From Scalindua sp964437425 (lineage in GTDB: Bacteria > Planctomycetota > Brocadiia > Brocadiales > Scalinduaceae), in NCBI GenBank assembly GCA_964437425.1, contig CAYTGO010000004.1, positions 22,012 to 86,011 on the forward strand: 64,000 nucleotides of DNA, in the 5' to 3' direction. A program made the translations under genes and the position numbers. The notes under the pieces were generated by a model that ran no database searches, was not told the origin of the DNA, and saw nothing but the letters and a program-made list of their open reading frames with translations. Positions 17,173-25,942 of this stretch are shown here, in pieces; position 1 is the stretch's first letter, and each line of letters begins with the position of its first letter.

Positions 17173-18543
17173 CTATAGCGTATCAAATGAATCTAACGAA
17201 GCATCACTTATGTAATCTTCAAATCTTAGAATTTCACGGAGAAAAGTAAGTTTTACTTTGCCAGTAGGGCCATTTCTCTGTTTTGCAATGTTTATTTCAA
17301 CTACACCCGGATTCTTAGTTGGGTCGTAATAATCTTCCCTGTGCAGCAACATAATCACGTCAGCATCCTGTTCAATTGATCCGGATTCACGCAAATCAGA
17401 CATTCTTGGCGTATGCCCTTCACGCGTCTCCACTGAACGATTCAGCTGAGAAACGGCAATCACTGGTACATTTAATTCCCTGGCCAATGCCTTCAGGCCT
17501 CTCGAAATACCTGATATTTCCTGTTGTCTGTTTTCTGCGCTTCTACCTTCCATTAGTTGCAGATAGTCAATAATAACCATCTGAATATCATATTGCAACT
17601 TAAAGCGCCTGGCTTTAGCGCGTATTTCAAGGAGGCCAAGTCCCGGAGTGTCATCAATAAATATTGCTGATTCTGATAAATCACCCATTGCAATAGGAAG
17701 CCTTGACCAGTCGTCATCGCTAAGCGTACCTGTACGCATTAAGTGCGCATCAATCTTAGCAGCTGAGCACAACATGTTTTGAGATATCTGTTGAGCTGAC
17801 ATTTCCATCGAAAAAATCAGCATTGGTTTTTTATCTTTTGGGTTTTTTAGATTTGCACCAACATGTTCTGCAATGTTCAACACGATGCTTGTTTTGCCCA
17901 TACTGGGCCTTGCTGCAATAATTATCAACTCGCCTCTTTGCAACCCACATGTTATTTCATCCAAGTCGGCAAAACCGGTTGGCATGCCGGTTAATTTACT
18001 GTCGCCTTCATGTAAACTTTCTATGTAGTCCCAAGTACCCTGGAGTATGTCATGCATACTCGTAGTTGGCTTTGCAAATTTGCGCTGTGTTATGTCGAAT
18101 ATTTCCTTTTCAGCTATGTCCAGCAGTTCGTCGGATTCTAAAGAGTCACTGTACGCCTCATGTTGTATTTTTGCAGTGGCTGCAATTAAATCTCTTTTTA
18201 CAGTCTTCTCTCGTACAATCTTTGCGTAATATTCTACATTTGAGGCAATTGGAACTGATTCTTCCAATTCCATCAAATATCCGGCGCCTCCTACCTTTTC
18301 CAATAAAGATAGCCTGTTCAGTTCATCTTTTAAGATGACGAGATCTACCGCATTGTTATTGTCGTAGATATTTACAATTGCATCGAAAATATGTTGGTGT
18401 GCAGTTTTGTAGAAGTCGTTTTTGCTCAAACTCTCTGTTACAAGGCTGATTGCTTCGTTATCTATTAACAAAGAACCTAAAACACTTATCTCTGCTTCTA
18501 TGTTGAATGGTTGTGTTTTCTCTTGTAACAGCCCTGTTGTCAT
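17173..18543 (-). CDS. dnaB: Replicative DNA helicase DnaB
   Basis: 456 residues with an N-terminal DnaB domain (PFNIEAEISVLGSLLIDNEA) and a RecA-like ATPase domain: Walker A ARPSMGKTS, Walker B MVIIDYLQLM, AVSQLNRSVE, and DLRESGSIEQDADVIMLLHR. It is the hexameric helicase of the replication fork. There is no intein. It is downstream of rplI as in many bacteria. Confidence 0.97.
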   Translation of the reverse strand: MTTGLLQEKTQPFNIEAEISVLGSLLIDNEAISLVTESLSKNDFYKTAHQHIFDAIVNIYDNNNAVDLVILKDELNRLSLLEKVGGAGYLMELEESVPIASNVEYYAKIVREKTVKRDLIAATAKIQHEAYSDSLESDELLDIAEKEIFDITQRKFAKPTTSMHDILQGTWDYIESLHEGDSKLTGMPTGFADLDEITCGLQRGELIIIAARPSMGKTSIVLNIAEHVGANLKNPKDKKPMLIFSMEMSAQQISQNMLCSAAKIDAHLMRTGTLSDDDWSRLPIAMGDLSESAIFIDDTPGLGLLEIRAKARRFKLQYDIQMVIIDYLQLMEGRSAENRQQEISGISRGLKALARELNVPVIAVSQLNRSVETREGHTPRMSDLRESGSIEQDADVIMLLHREDYYDPTKNPGVVEINIAKQRNGPTGKVKLTFLREILRFEDYISDASLDSFDTL

Positions 18544-18594
18544 TGTTTAAGCCTCTGTCTGTTAACAGTTTTCACTAAAACAGGTCTTTTGTAT

Positions 18595-19113
18595 TTAAGC
18601 TTTATCAGTTTCTGAGTTATCTTTAGCAGATGCTTCAGATGATTCTTGCGGGGAGTCTGCAGCCTTTTCGGATTCACTTACAACCCATACCCTGCATTGC
18701 GCATTAACATCAGGATGCAACACTACAGTTATATTGTGCAGATCACATTTTTTGATTGGGGCTTCAAGGACCACCATCTTTTCATCTATTTGAAAACCTT
18801 TCTCAGACAATACTTTTGCAACGTCATTGGCCGTTACAGAGCCAAACAGCTTTCCATCTTTATTTGTTTTAACGGTGATAGTATAGGATATATCCGCAAT
18901 TTTATCTGCTAATACCTGAAGTTCCTTGATTTCTTCTTTCCGTCTTTCCTCATTTTTTGACACCTGCAAGTTGATTTGTTCGATGTTTCCTTTGGTTACA
19001 ACTGTAGCAAGCTTTTTAGGCAATAGGTAATTCCTTGCGTAACCATTCGCAACATCAACAACATCCCCAACATTGCCTAATTTTTTGACTTCTTTCTTTA
19101 ATAATATTTTCAT
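18595..19113 (-). CDS. rplI: Ribosomal protein L9
   Basis: 172 residues. The N-terminal domain is diagnostic (LLKKEVKKLGNVGDVVDVANGYARNYL), joined by a charged helix to the C-terminal domain (DGKLFGSVTANDVAKVL). A low-complexity acidic tail of about 25 residues extends beyond the usual 150. Part of the rpsF-ssb-rpsR-rplI group. Confidence 0.96.
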   Translation of the reverse strand: MKILLKKEVKKLGNVGDVVDVANGYARNYLLPKKLATVVTKGNIEQINLQVSKNEERRKEEIKELQVLADKIADISYTITVKTNKDGKLFGSVTANDVAKVLSEKGFQIDEKMVVLEAPIKKCDLHNITVVLHPDVNAQCRVWVVSESEKAADSPQESSEASAKDNSETDKA

Positions 19114-19204
19114 GGGCTAATAATCCTATAGCTAACTAATTATGGTCAAGCTGTTTTTATGAAAAGAAATAGAATACAAACGAGTTTTTAGGTAAATTTT
19201 CAGT

Positions 19205-19462
19205 TTAAGCTAACAATGCCATGTGCCTTGCTCTTTTTAAAGCAATCTTCACTGAGCGCTGATGCTTAGTACAATTCCCAGAACGCTTTTTGGAAAGCAG
19301 TTTTCCCTGGCTTCCTACGAGCTTTTGTAAATAATGCATATCTTTGTAATCGACAGATTCTACTTTAGATCTACAAAAACGGCATTTCGTTGCAAATTCT
19401 TGATATTTCTTTTTCTTGTGTGGTGCCTCTGTTGTCTTCTTCTTTTTAAATTTTCGTTTCAT
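19205..19462 (-). CDS. rpsR: Ribosomal protein S18
   Basis: 85 residues. The S18 core is clear (YKDMHYLQKLVGSQGKLLSKK, then ALKRARHMALL). A CRFC pair and a later GNCTKH suggest a zinc-binding C+ form. The N-terminus is an unusually Lys-rich stretch of about 20 residues. Confidence 0.95.
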   Translation of the reverse strand: MKRKFKKKKTTEAPHKKKKYQEFATKCRFCRSKVESVDYKDMHYLQKLVGSQGKLLSKKRSGNCTKHQRSVKIALKRARHMALLA

Positions 19463-19502
19463 TAATACAGTTCTTTTAAAAATTGTTAAAATTGATATCT
19501 AC

Positions 19503-19910
19503 TTAAAATGGTATTTCTTCCTCATTAACATCATTCGGTGCCGCACCTTCCGGAAAACTCGGTCCTTCATCTCTTTTTGTTTTGCCACCTAAAAACTGGA
19601 AATCTTCGGCTACTACACGTAGAGCATTACGTTTTTGACCATCCTTTGTTTCCCATTGTTGAAACTGCAATCGACCTTCTATAAAAATAGGGTTACCTTT
19701 GCTGAAGTATTCGTTAATAACTTCTGCACGTCTGCCAAACATATTTATGTCAACGTAACACACCTCTTCTTTTTTTTCTCCGTCTGGCCCCGACCAGGTT
19801 CTATTAATGGCTATTCCGAAACTGGCAATTGCGGTACCGCTTGGTGTATATCTCAACTCAGGGTCTCTCGTAAGGTTTCCCATTAAAAATACCTTATTAA
19901 GCTTAGCCAT
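19503..19910 (-). CDS. ssb: Single-stranded DNA-binding protein
   Basis: 135 residues: an OB fold (LNKVFLMGNLTRDPELRYTPSG, then EVCYVDINMFGRRAEVI), a short linker and the acidic tip EEEIPF that docks partner proteins. The shorter linker than in E. coli is typical outside Proteobacteria. It is placed between rpsF and rpsR, the standard bacterial order. Confidence 0.96.
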   Translation of the reverse strand: MAKLNKVFLMGNLTRDPELRYTPSGTAIASFGIAINRTWSGPDGEKKEEVCYVDINMFGRRAEVINEYFSKGNPIFIEGRLQFQQWETKDGQKRNALRVVAEDFQFLGGKTKRDEGPSFPEGAAPNDVNEEEIPF

Positions 19911-19989
19911 ATTTTATCCCCTCATTATGCTGTTTATATTAAATATTAGTTGTGCCTTAAATTTCTATAAACTGCAATACCGTTACTAT

Positions 19990-20394
19990 CTATTCTGAAG
20001 CAACCGGCTCAGAACTTACTTTCTCGTTTTCCGTATCAGCACTGTCACCACTAGCTTGAATTTCCTCTACCGGTTTCTCAGCTTCTTCCTCAGGTTTCGA
20101 TTCCCCTACCTTATCTACCCTGACTATCAATGTTCTTAAAACATTGTCTGAAAGCTCAAAGTCCCTTTTCATTGGCGAGATTGAATCTGTAGGCGCATTA
20201 AAATAGACAAGCAAATAAGCCCCTCGCTTGTGTCCTTTCAGTTTATATGCGAACTTTCTGTCTTCCCACTTTTCACTCTTAAGAATTTCGGCACCTCTAT
20301 TTTTCAAGAGATCTTCGACATGCTTTACAGCCGCTTCCCAATCAGCGCCAGCTACAGTATCACTAATTATGAACATTCCTTCGTATAATCTCAA
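19990..20394 (-). CDS. rpsF: Ribosomal protein S6
   Basis: 134 residues: the S6 ferredoxin-like fold (LYEGMFIISDT, KWEDRKFAYKLKGHKRGAYL) plus an acidic, Glu-rich tail of about 35 residues. The start is TTG (MRLYEG), 8 bases after GGAGGAG. It lies 14 bases after pth. Confidence 0.95.
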   Translation of the reverse strand: MRLYEGMFIISDTVAGADWEAAVKHVEDLLKNRGAEILKSEKWEDRKFAYKLKGHKRGAYLLVYFNAPTDSISPMKRDFELSDNVLRTLIVRVDKVGESKPEEEAEKPVEEIQASGDSADTENEKVSSEPVASE

Positions 20395-20408
20395 AACTAT
20401 TTCTCCTC

Positions 20409-20963
20409 CTAGTTAAACAAACTCATACAGTTGCTTACATCTGTTGCAACCCAACAATTTATTATCTTACACGCTTTGTCAAGAGCATCTTGGATTACAC
20501 CATTCTCTTCTTTTGTAAAACGCGATAAGACGAATTCCTTTGTGTCTTCTGGAAGACTACTTCCAACACCGACCCTTAATCTGGGAAAGCATGTGGTTCT
20601 TAAATGATTCGAGATTGACTTCAAACCATTGTGCCCACCGCTACTTCCTTCTTCTCTTATCCTGGTTTTTCCCAGAGGAATATTAATATCATCCAGAATT
20701 ACAAGTATTTCACTCAGACTGCAATTATACTTTCCTATAATTCTTTTTGTAGGACCACCGCTTAAATTCATAAATAGCTGAGGTTTTACAAAAAGAACTT
20801 CTTCTCCCTCAATAATGCATTTACTAATGATAGAATCGCGATATTTTTTAGTAAACTCAACATTACAATTCTTGATAAATTTATCTATAATCGCAAATCC
20901 AACGTTATGCCTGGTCTTTGCGTATTTGTTACCCGGATTTCCAAGTCCAATAACAATTTTCAT
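20409..20963 (-). CDS. pth: Peptidyl-tRNA hydrolase
   Basis: 184 residues from ATG 20963; the TTG one codon earlier lies inside the rplY stop region. Motifs are VIGLGNPGNKYAKTRHNVGF with the catalytic His, KPQLFMNLSGG, ILVILDDINIPLG and GSSGGHNGLKSI. It recycles peptidyl-tRNAs released early. The start overlaps the rplY stop by one base (TGATG), suggesting coupled translation. Confidence 0.96.
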   Translation of the reverse strand: MKIVIGLGNPGNKYAKTRHNVGFAIIDKFIKNCNVEFTKKYRDSIISKCIIEGEEVLFVKPQLFMNLSGGPTKRIIGKYNCSLSEILVILDDINIPLGKTRIREEGSSGGHNGLKSISNHLRTTCFPRLRVGVGSSLPEDTKEFVLSRFTKEENGVIQDALDKACKIINCWVATDVSNCMSLFN

Positions 20964-21604
20964 CAATCCTTGTTTTCTGACTCTTCTTCTTTGTCAGGTT
21001 TACGAGCACTAATTATTTCTGGCCCAGCAGCTAATTCCTCTTCTGTCACTTCCTTTTCCTCAGCAGCAAAGTGGGCAGACACAACAATGGCATCAGTACT
21101 TCCAAGTGCTTTCGCGTTGGCCGGAAGCTCTATATCACTAATGTGTATGGTACTTCCAATTTCCAATTCTGAAATATTGATACGAATATTATCCGGAACT
21201 GCTGTAGGAAGACACTCTATCTCAATTTCTTTAAGTGCATGGTCAAGTATCCCTCCCTCCTTAACTCCTGGAGAAGTACCATAAAGTACTATAGGCACAT
21301 GTGTTACAATTTTTTCTGTCAGATCTGTCCTGACAAAATCAGCATGCAATATCTCTTTACCAAAAGTGTCGAATTGTACTTCTTTTATAAGTGCAGTTTC
21401 CTCTGAATTATCCATCTTTAAATTGACCATTTTAGTCCTGGCATCTATTACTTTGGAAAATTCCTTCTTGTCTAAAGAAAGCATGATACTTTCCTGTTTG
21501 TGCCCATACAAAATAGCAGGGATTAAACCTGCTTTTCTGTTTTTTCTCGACTTGATAGATCCAGAGTCTTTTCTTATTTTCGCCTGTAGCTCTTGTGTTT
21601 CCAT
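20963..21604 (-). CDS. rplY: Ribosomal protein L25/TL5/CTC family
   Basis: 213 residues: an N-terminal L25 domain binding 5S rRNA (AKIRKDSGSIKSRKNRKAGLIPAILYG) and the C-terminal TL5/CTC beta domain (VPIVLYGTSPGVKEGGILDHAL, IEIECLPTAVPDNI). An acidic tail of about 30 residues follows. The prs-rplY-pth order is widespread in bacteria. Confidence 0.95.
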   Translation of the reverse strand: METQELQAKIRKDSGSIKSRKNRKAGLIPAILYGHKQESIMLSLDKKEFSKVIDARTKMVNLKMDNSEETALIKEVQFDTFGKEILHADFVRTDLTEKIVTHVPIVLYGTSPGVKEGGILDHALKEIEIECLPTAVPDNIRINISELEIGSTIHISDIELPANAKALGSTDAIVVSAHFAAEEKEVTEEELAAGPEIISARKPDKEEESENKD

Positions 21605-21664
21605 TTGGTTTGTTCCCTGATACCTTAAATTTTAAAACAAAAAAAAATATGAATAATTAAAAGC

Positions 21665-22639
21665 TTAATGTTCTGTAAACATCGAGCTTATTGACCTGTT
21701 AGTGTGAATCCTTTTTATCGCCTCTCCTAATAGCTTCGATACTGACAATACCTTAATCTTGTCACCCATACTTTTCGCCTCTTCGCTCAAAGGAATAGTA
21801 TCTGTGACGGCTATTTCCTTAATTGGGGCTGCTGACAGCTTTTCAATAGCTGCACCACACAAGACAGGGTGGGTCGTCCCTACGTATATATCTTTAGCCC
21901 CCTTCTCCTTCAAAACCCTTGCCGCCTGACATATAGAGCCACCCGTAGCAATCAAATCGTCTATTATAATGGCATTTCGACCTTCTACATCACCAATAAC
22001 AAACCCAACTTCTATCTCTTCGGGTCCCATCCTCCTCTTATCTACTACGGCCAATCTCATATTCAGATGGTTTGAGTACTGCCTAGCTATCTTTATGCCT
22101 CCTACATCCGGCGAAACGACGACAAAGTCAGATAGATCTTTTTCCCTGTAGTACTCTGAGATAACAGGAAACGCAAGAAGATGATCTACCGGTATATCAA
22201 AAAACCCCTGTATCTGAGCAGCATGCAAATCCATAGTGAGCACTCTATCCGCCCCTGCTTCAGTTATAAGATTTGCAACCAGCTTCGCCGTAATCGGCAC
22301 CCTGCCCTCATCTTTTCTATCTTTCCTGGCATATCCGTAATAGGGCAAAACAGCAGTTATTCTAGCGGAAGATGCTCTCTTAAAGCAATCTATCAAGATC
22401 AACAACTCCGCAAGGCTGTCATTTACCGGTGAGCACGTAGGCTGTATTATGAATATATCAGATCCGCGAACATCCTCATCAACCTTAACATCTATCTCAC
22501 CATCTGGAAATCTTCCTACCGTAGCCTTGCCTAATGGTATTGAAAGATAATCACATACCTTTTCTACAAGAGCCACATTTGAGTTTCCGGTGAATATTTT
22601 TATATTATTTAACGTATCTATACGGTTCTTTTCGTCCAT
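21665..22639 (-). CDS. prs: Ribose-phosphate pyrophosphokinase
   Basis: 324 residues: makes PRPP from ribose 5-phosphate and ATP. Class I features are IKIFTGNSNVALVEKVCDYL, GRFPDGEIDVKV, LPYYGYARKDRKDEGR, the metal/ATP site TMDLHAAQIQGFFDIPVDHL, and the PRPP loop AIIIDDLIATGGSI. It is the first gene of the minus-strand housekeeping block. Confidence 0.97.
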   Translation of the reverse strand: MDEKNRIDTLNNIKIFTGNSNVALVEKVCDYLSIPLGKATVGRFPDGEIDVKVDEDVRGSDIFIIQPTCSPVNDSLAELLILIDCFKRASSARITAVLPYYGYARKDRKDEGRVPITAKLVANLITEAGADRVLTMDLHAAQIQGFFDIPVDHLLAFPVISEYYREKDLSDFVVVSPDVGGIKIARQYSNHLNMRLAVVDKRRMGPEEIEVGFVIGDVEGRNAIIIDDLIATGGSICQAARVLKEKGAKDIYVGTTHPVLCGAAIEKLSAAPIKEIAVTDTIPLSEEAKSMGDKIKVLSVSKLLGEAIKRIHTNRSISSMFTEH

Positions 22640-23188
22640 CTTAATTGAGTCCTAGAATATACCCTACTTTACACCCAGTTACCAGTACAATTTGTACAAC
22701 GAGGCTCAAGGATGACTAACAAGGCTGTATTTTCTCGCAATAAACAATAGTAATGACGATCGTAAAAGTGTTAAATTAACAGTACCAGAACCAATTTCAC
22801 CCGGTTTCCATTCAGATTAATCATACAGAATGGATCTGTAATCGCCATCTATCCCTGAACCAATCGAAGATTTTGCTGATATTATTGCTTCCGAACGTTT
22901 ACTTTTAAACTGTTATCAGCACAGGCTCACGGCGTTTACCGCCTTCATTATCTATATAAATTCACTTCTACACATAGCGTAACTATCTATTTCTAAGATA
23001 GTTAACAAATATGCATTTCTATAACGGCAAAGAGGAAGAATGCTATCAAAAAAAGATATTCAATGCAAGTAAAAACTAATTACGCGACAAATCATATGAA
23101 AATGTTTAATTTCTTTGAAACAACTAATTTGTGTTAGTATAATCACCGGCATACTTTTATCTCGTTTTCCACTTAGAAAAGGGTTTAT
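22640..23188. other. 549-base divergent intergenic region
   Basis: Lies between prs (minus) and the MgtC-like gene (plus). It contains a perfect 13-base palindrome GTACAATTTGTAC (22685-22697) about 45 bases before prs, which could be an operator, and the MgtC promoter at 23115-23143. No ORF or known RNA motif was recognised in the remainder. Confidence 0.5.
23115..23143 (+). promoter_or_regulatory. Sigma70-type promoter of the MgtC-like gene
   Basis: TTGAAA (23115-23120), 17-base spacer, TATAAT (23138-23143). The leader of about 40 bases carries AAAAGGG before the ATG. Confidence 0.65.
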
Positions 23189-23887
23189 ATGTTTGATTTT
23201 GCCTATATTTTGATGCTTGGCACTGTACTTGGGAAGCTATTCATTGCTGCAATCCTGGGCGGTGTTATCGGATGGGAGAGACATAGACGGGGACGACCTG
23301 CAGGCCTGAGGACGCATCTCCTGGTATGTATCGGTGTTACCCTGATGATGCTGGTTTCAGAACATATTTTTGTCCAATACCAAAGCCACGGTCATAATTC
23401 TATTCTTCGGGTTGACCCCGCAAGGATTGCTGCTCAGGTTGTAACTGGCATTGGCTTCCTGGGCGCAGGCACAATTATGCGATCCAAGGCCAGTATCAGG
23501 GGCTTGACAACTGCAGCCTCTTTATGGGTAGTCGCAGGTATAGGTCTTGCAGTTGGCAGTGGCTTCATATTACCTGCCATTTTCACAACCATTATTGCAA
23601 TTGCTATCCTGACTCTAAACTCTTTAGTTGAGAAAAAGATGAAAAGAAATAGATACAGGTCGATAAAAATGTTAATTGCCGGCCAGGGGCATTTTCTGGA
23701 CGAAATAAACCAAATCCTAAAGAAACATTCTGTAAAATTAAAAAATTATAAGTTTAAAAGAAATATAGAGAATGACGAAATTGAGTATGATTTTGACGTC
23801 ATGTACAGAGACGAGAAAGCGTTATTATTTGCATCGAACGATGTTACAAAGACAATCAAGGACATAAAGAGTTTCAGTTTGGAATAA
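23189..23887 (+). CDS. MgtC/SapB-family membrane protein
   Basis: 232 residues: four or five membrane helices in the first 150 residues with the MgtC signatures GGVIGWERHRRGRPAGLRTH and GIGFLGAGTIMR, then GLTTAASLWVVAGIGLAVG. A soluble C-terminal domain of about 75 residues (ACT-like in this family) follows. MgtC proteins are linked to growth at low magnesium and to control of ATP synthase. No Mg2+ transporter is adjacent, so the specific role here is open. Confidence 0.9.
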   Translation: MFDFAYILMLGTVLGKLFIAAILGGVIGWERHRRGRPAGLRTHLLVCIGVTLMMLVSEHIFVQYQSHGHNSILRVDPARIAAQVVTGIGFLGAGTIMRSKASIRGLTTAASLWVVAGIGLAVGSGFILPAIFTTIIAIAILTLNSLVEKKMKRNRYRSIKMLIAGQGHFLDEINQILKKHSVKLKNYKFKRNIENDEIEYDFDVMYRDEKALLFASNDVTKTIKDIKSFSLE

Positions 23888-23922
23888 TTATTTATCAATA
23901 AGACAGGAAGGACCATGCTATC

Positions 23923-24438
23923 ATGAAGAAAACTCTCACACTCCTTATTTTCTGTCTATTACCATCTTTCTTTTTTCTGGGTGCTTCGGAGCCACAACCG
24001 GTTCTTGACAAACTGGATTCCCTGGAAAAGACCATTTCTAATTTATCATTCAGAATCCTCGCTCTAGAAAAAAGAATCATTTCACTTGAAGAAAAGATTT
24101 TTCTGGAAGCAACCAGACAAGAAAAACTACCGGGGAACATTACTCCTGAAATTTTTGAACAATCAGGTGATGATTTTTCCATTGAAGATGTTACCTATGC
24201 AACTCAATATAATGGCACAGTCTTTAGAGGCAAAATTACAAATAACACTAACAATGACTTCCAATATTCACTTTTTAAAATTACCGTTTACAAAAAAAAT
24301 GGTTCTGTCGCTTCCAGTAACGACTTTTATATATTGAATCTGGATAGCCATTCAACCAGAGCATTTGAGGCAAAAATACATGACGCAACGAAGGAAGAGT
24401 TTGAGACGTATTTAATTGAATTCACCAAAGGTTCTTAA
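23923..24438 (+). CDS. Exported coiled-coil protein with an FxLYD-like domain
   Basis: 171 residues: signal peptide (MKKTLTLLIFCLLPSFFFLG), a Leu/Glu-rich coiled coil at about 28-65, then a beta-rich domain (TVFRGKITNNTNNDFQYSLFKITVYKK in two strands) like the FxLYD/DUF3426 group, which resembles immunoglobulin-type folds of cell-envelope proteins. RBS AGGAAGGA lies before the ATG. It follows the MgtC gene by 35 bases and is probably co-transcribed. Function unknown. Confidence 0.7.
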   Translation: MKKTLTLLIFCLLPSFFFLGASEPQPVLDKLDSLEKTISNLSFRILALEKRIISLEEKIFLEATRQEKLPGNITPEIFEQSGDDFSIEDVTYATQYNGTVFRGKITNNTNNDFQYSLFKITVYKKNGSVASSNDFYILNLDSHSTRAFEAKIHDATKEEFETYLIEFTKGS

Positions 24439-24447
24439 GCCTGAAAA

Positions 24448-25914
24448 TCAGCCCAGGAAACCGGTTACATTGTCCAGCTGCACATTACTTACAGCGATTT
24501 CAGGAGCGACCACTACTTCCCTTGATCCCCATACCAGCGTAGACCTCTTTTTCTTTGTGATTCCGATTATGTTGTTAAGTATCTGTTTTATGTTGGCATT
24601 GATCCTGATGGTGTTAGGTTTTAAAGGACTTGCAATCTTTCCGTCCTTTACCAAAAAAGAGTCAGCGATTATCGTACTCGTGAAATCGCCCATGGCCAAT
24701 CCGTTTATCGCATAGGTGTACCATATCCTGCCAATGTAAACTCCGTTGTCTACCTGTTTAAGCAGGCTGTCCCTGGTTGTTTCCCTGCTTCCTTCAATTA
24801 CCACGTTTGTTGGATATATACCTGTCTTATTTTTGTAATCCCTTCCATTTGTTGAGTATCTGAAACCGTTCCGTGGAATTGGGCAATACAGATTGTTTCT
24901 GAATTTCTGTGCATAGTAATTGTTTGCCAGAAAGCCTGTAAGCGTTCCATTCGTGACCAGATCAGTCCTTCCGGTCGGCATGCCCTCACACGTAATCTTT
25001 TTACTACCGATCTCCCCCTCTATAGATCCATCATCATATATGTTTAAATTGCTTGATGCTATTCCCTGCCCGAGTTTCCCAAGGAATGGTGTATTGGACG
25101 CATAGACTGAAGAAAGATCTAATGATGGTATCAATACGTTTGAAACAATATCAGTAAGTGGCTGATTTCCAAAAATCACACTGTGTTTTCCGGATCTTAT
25201 TTTCCTTCCGCCAATTGTCCTCATCGCACTTTCTGCGGCTTCTCTCCCGGCAGCTTCAGGTTTAAACGTTGCAAGGTGCGTGTCCATACTCCATCCCGTA
25301 CCCTTAACATTCTTATTCTCAATCATTGCCGTTATATTTGCAGTGAGGCTGGTTGTTTCGTCAAAGTCATCTATCCCTTTTGTAGTCTTTATGGCCATTC
25401 TCTCTCTCAGGACGGTAACATCTCCACCGATAATGATTGTTTTTTTGTGACCTCCATCATGCAGGGCTCTAAGTGTACCATCAAGTGCCTTCCATCCCAG
25501 GCCAACAGCATCTTTTCCGCTGATTCCCATGACACGTTTGTCGTGATAGTTTGTTAAAGCAGGCGTTCCTACCGATTCGGGTAGTGTTTTGAAGCCCGGA
25601 TCATACACTCTGTTTCGTTTCGCCTTCGACAGCGCCTCAAGAACTCCCTCTTTAGTCAAATCATTTGTGACTGACCCAAACCCTGTTTCTGTTCTGTTTC
25701 CTTTTTTGAATGTAGCCAGGATTCCAAGCCCGTACGATTGGATTGATTTTGGTTCATGAATCCCGTTACAGGGAATATCGGATGTATAATTCAACCTAAT
25801 CGTTATCAGATCATTCCATGATGCGAATACTTCTGCATCGATAACGTCCTTTTGCTTTTTTACCTGTTTTAGCGCGTTGGCAACTGCTGTTCGTAGATCT
25901 TCTGTTTTTATCAT
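24448..25914 (-). CDS. TldD/PmbA-family protein, TldE (PmbA)-type subunit
   Basis: 488 residues. TldD and TldE form a heterodimeric metalloprotease that degrades unfolded peptides and trims modified peptides such as microcin leaders. This subunit lacks the HExxxH motif, as expected of TldE, but keeps the fold: YGLGILATFKKGNRTETGFG, SVYASNTPFLGKLGQGIA, GLAMGDFTSTI. It follows tldD by 28 bases and clearly shares its transcript. No obvious modified-peptide precursor gene is near. Confidence 0.88.
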   Translation of the reverse strand: MIKTEDLRTAVANALKQVKKQKDVIDAEVFASWNDLITIRLNYTSDIPCNGIHEPKSIQSYGLGILATFKKGNRTETGFGSVTNDLTKEGVLEALSKAKRNRVYDPGFKTLPESVGTPALTNYHDKRVMGISGKDAVGLGWKALDGTLRALHDGGHKKTIIIGGDVTVLRERMAIKTTKGIDDFDETTSLTANITAMIENKNVKGTGWSMDTHLATFKPEAAGREAAESAMRTIGGRKIRSGKHSVIFGNQPLTDIVSNVLIPSLDLSSVYASNTPFLGKLGQGIASSNLNIYDDGSIEGEIGSKKITCEGMPTGRTDLVTNGTLTGFLANNYYAQKFRNNLYCPIPRNGFRYSTNGRDYKNKTGIYPTNVVIEGSRETTRDSLLKQVDNGVYIGRIWYTYAINGLAMGDFTSTIIADSFLVKDGKIASPLKPNTIRINANIKQILNNIIGITKKKRSTLVWGSREVVVAPEIAVSNVQLDNVTGFLG

Positions 25915-25942
25915 TTTAAATTGCTATTCCTCACACGAATTA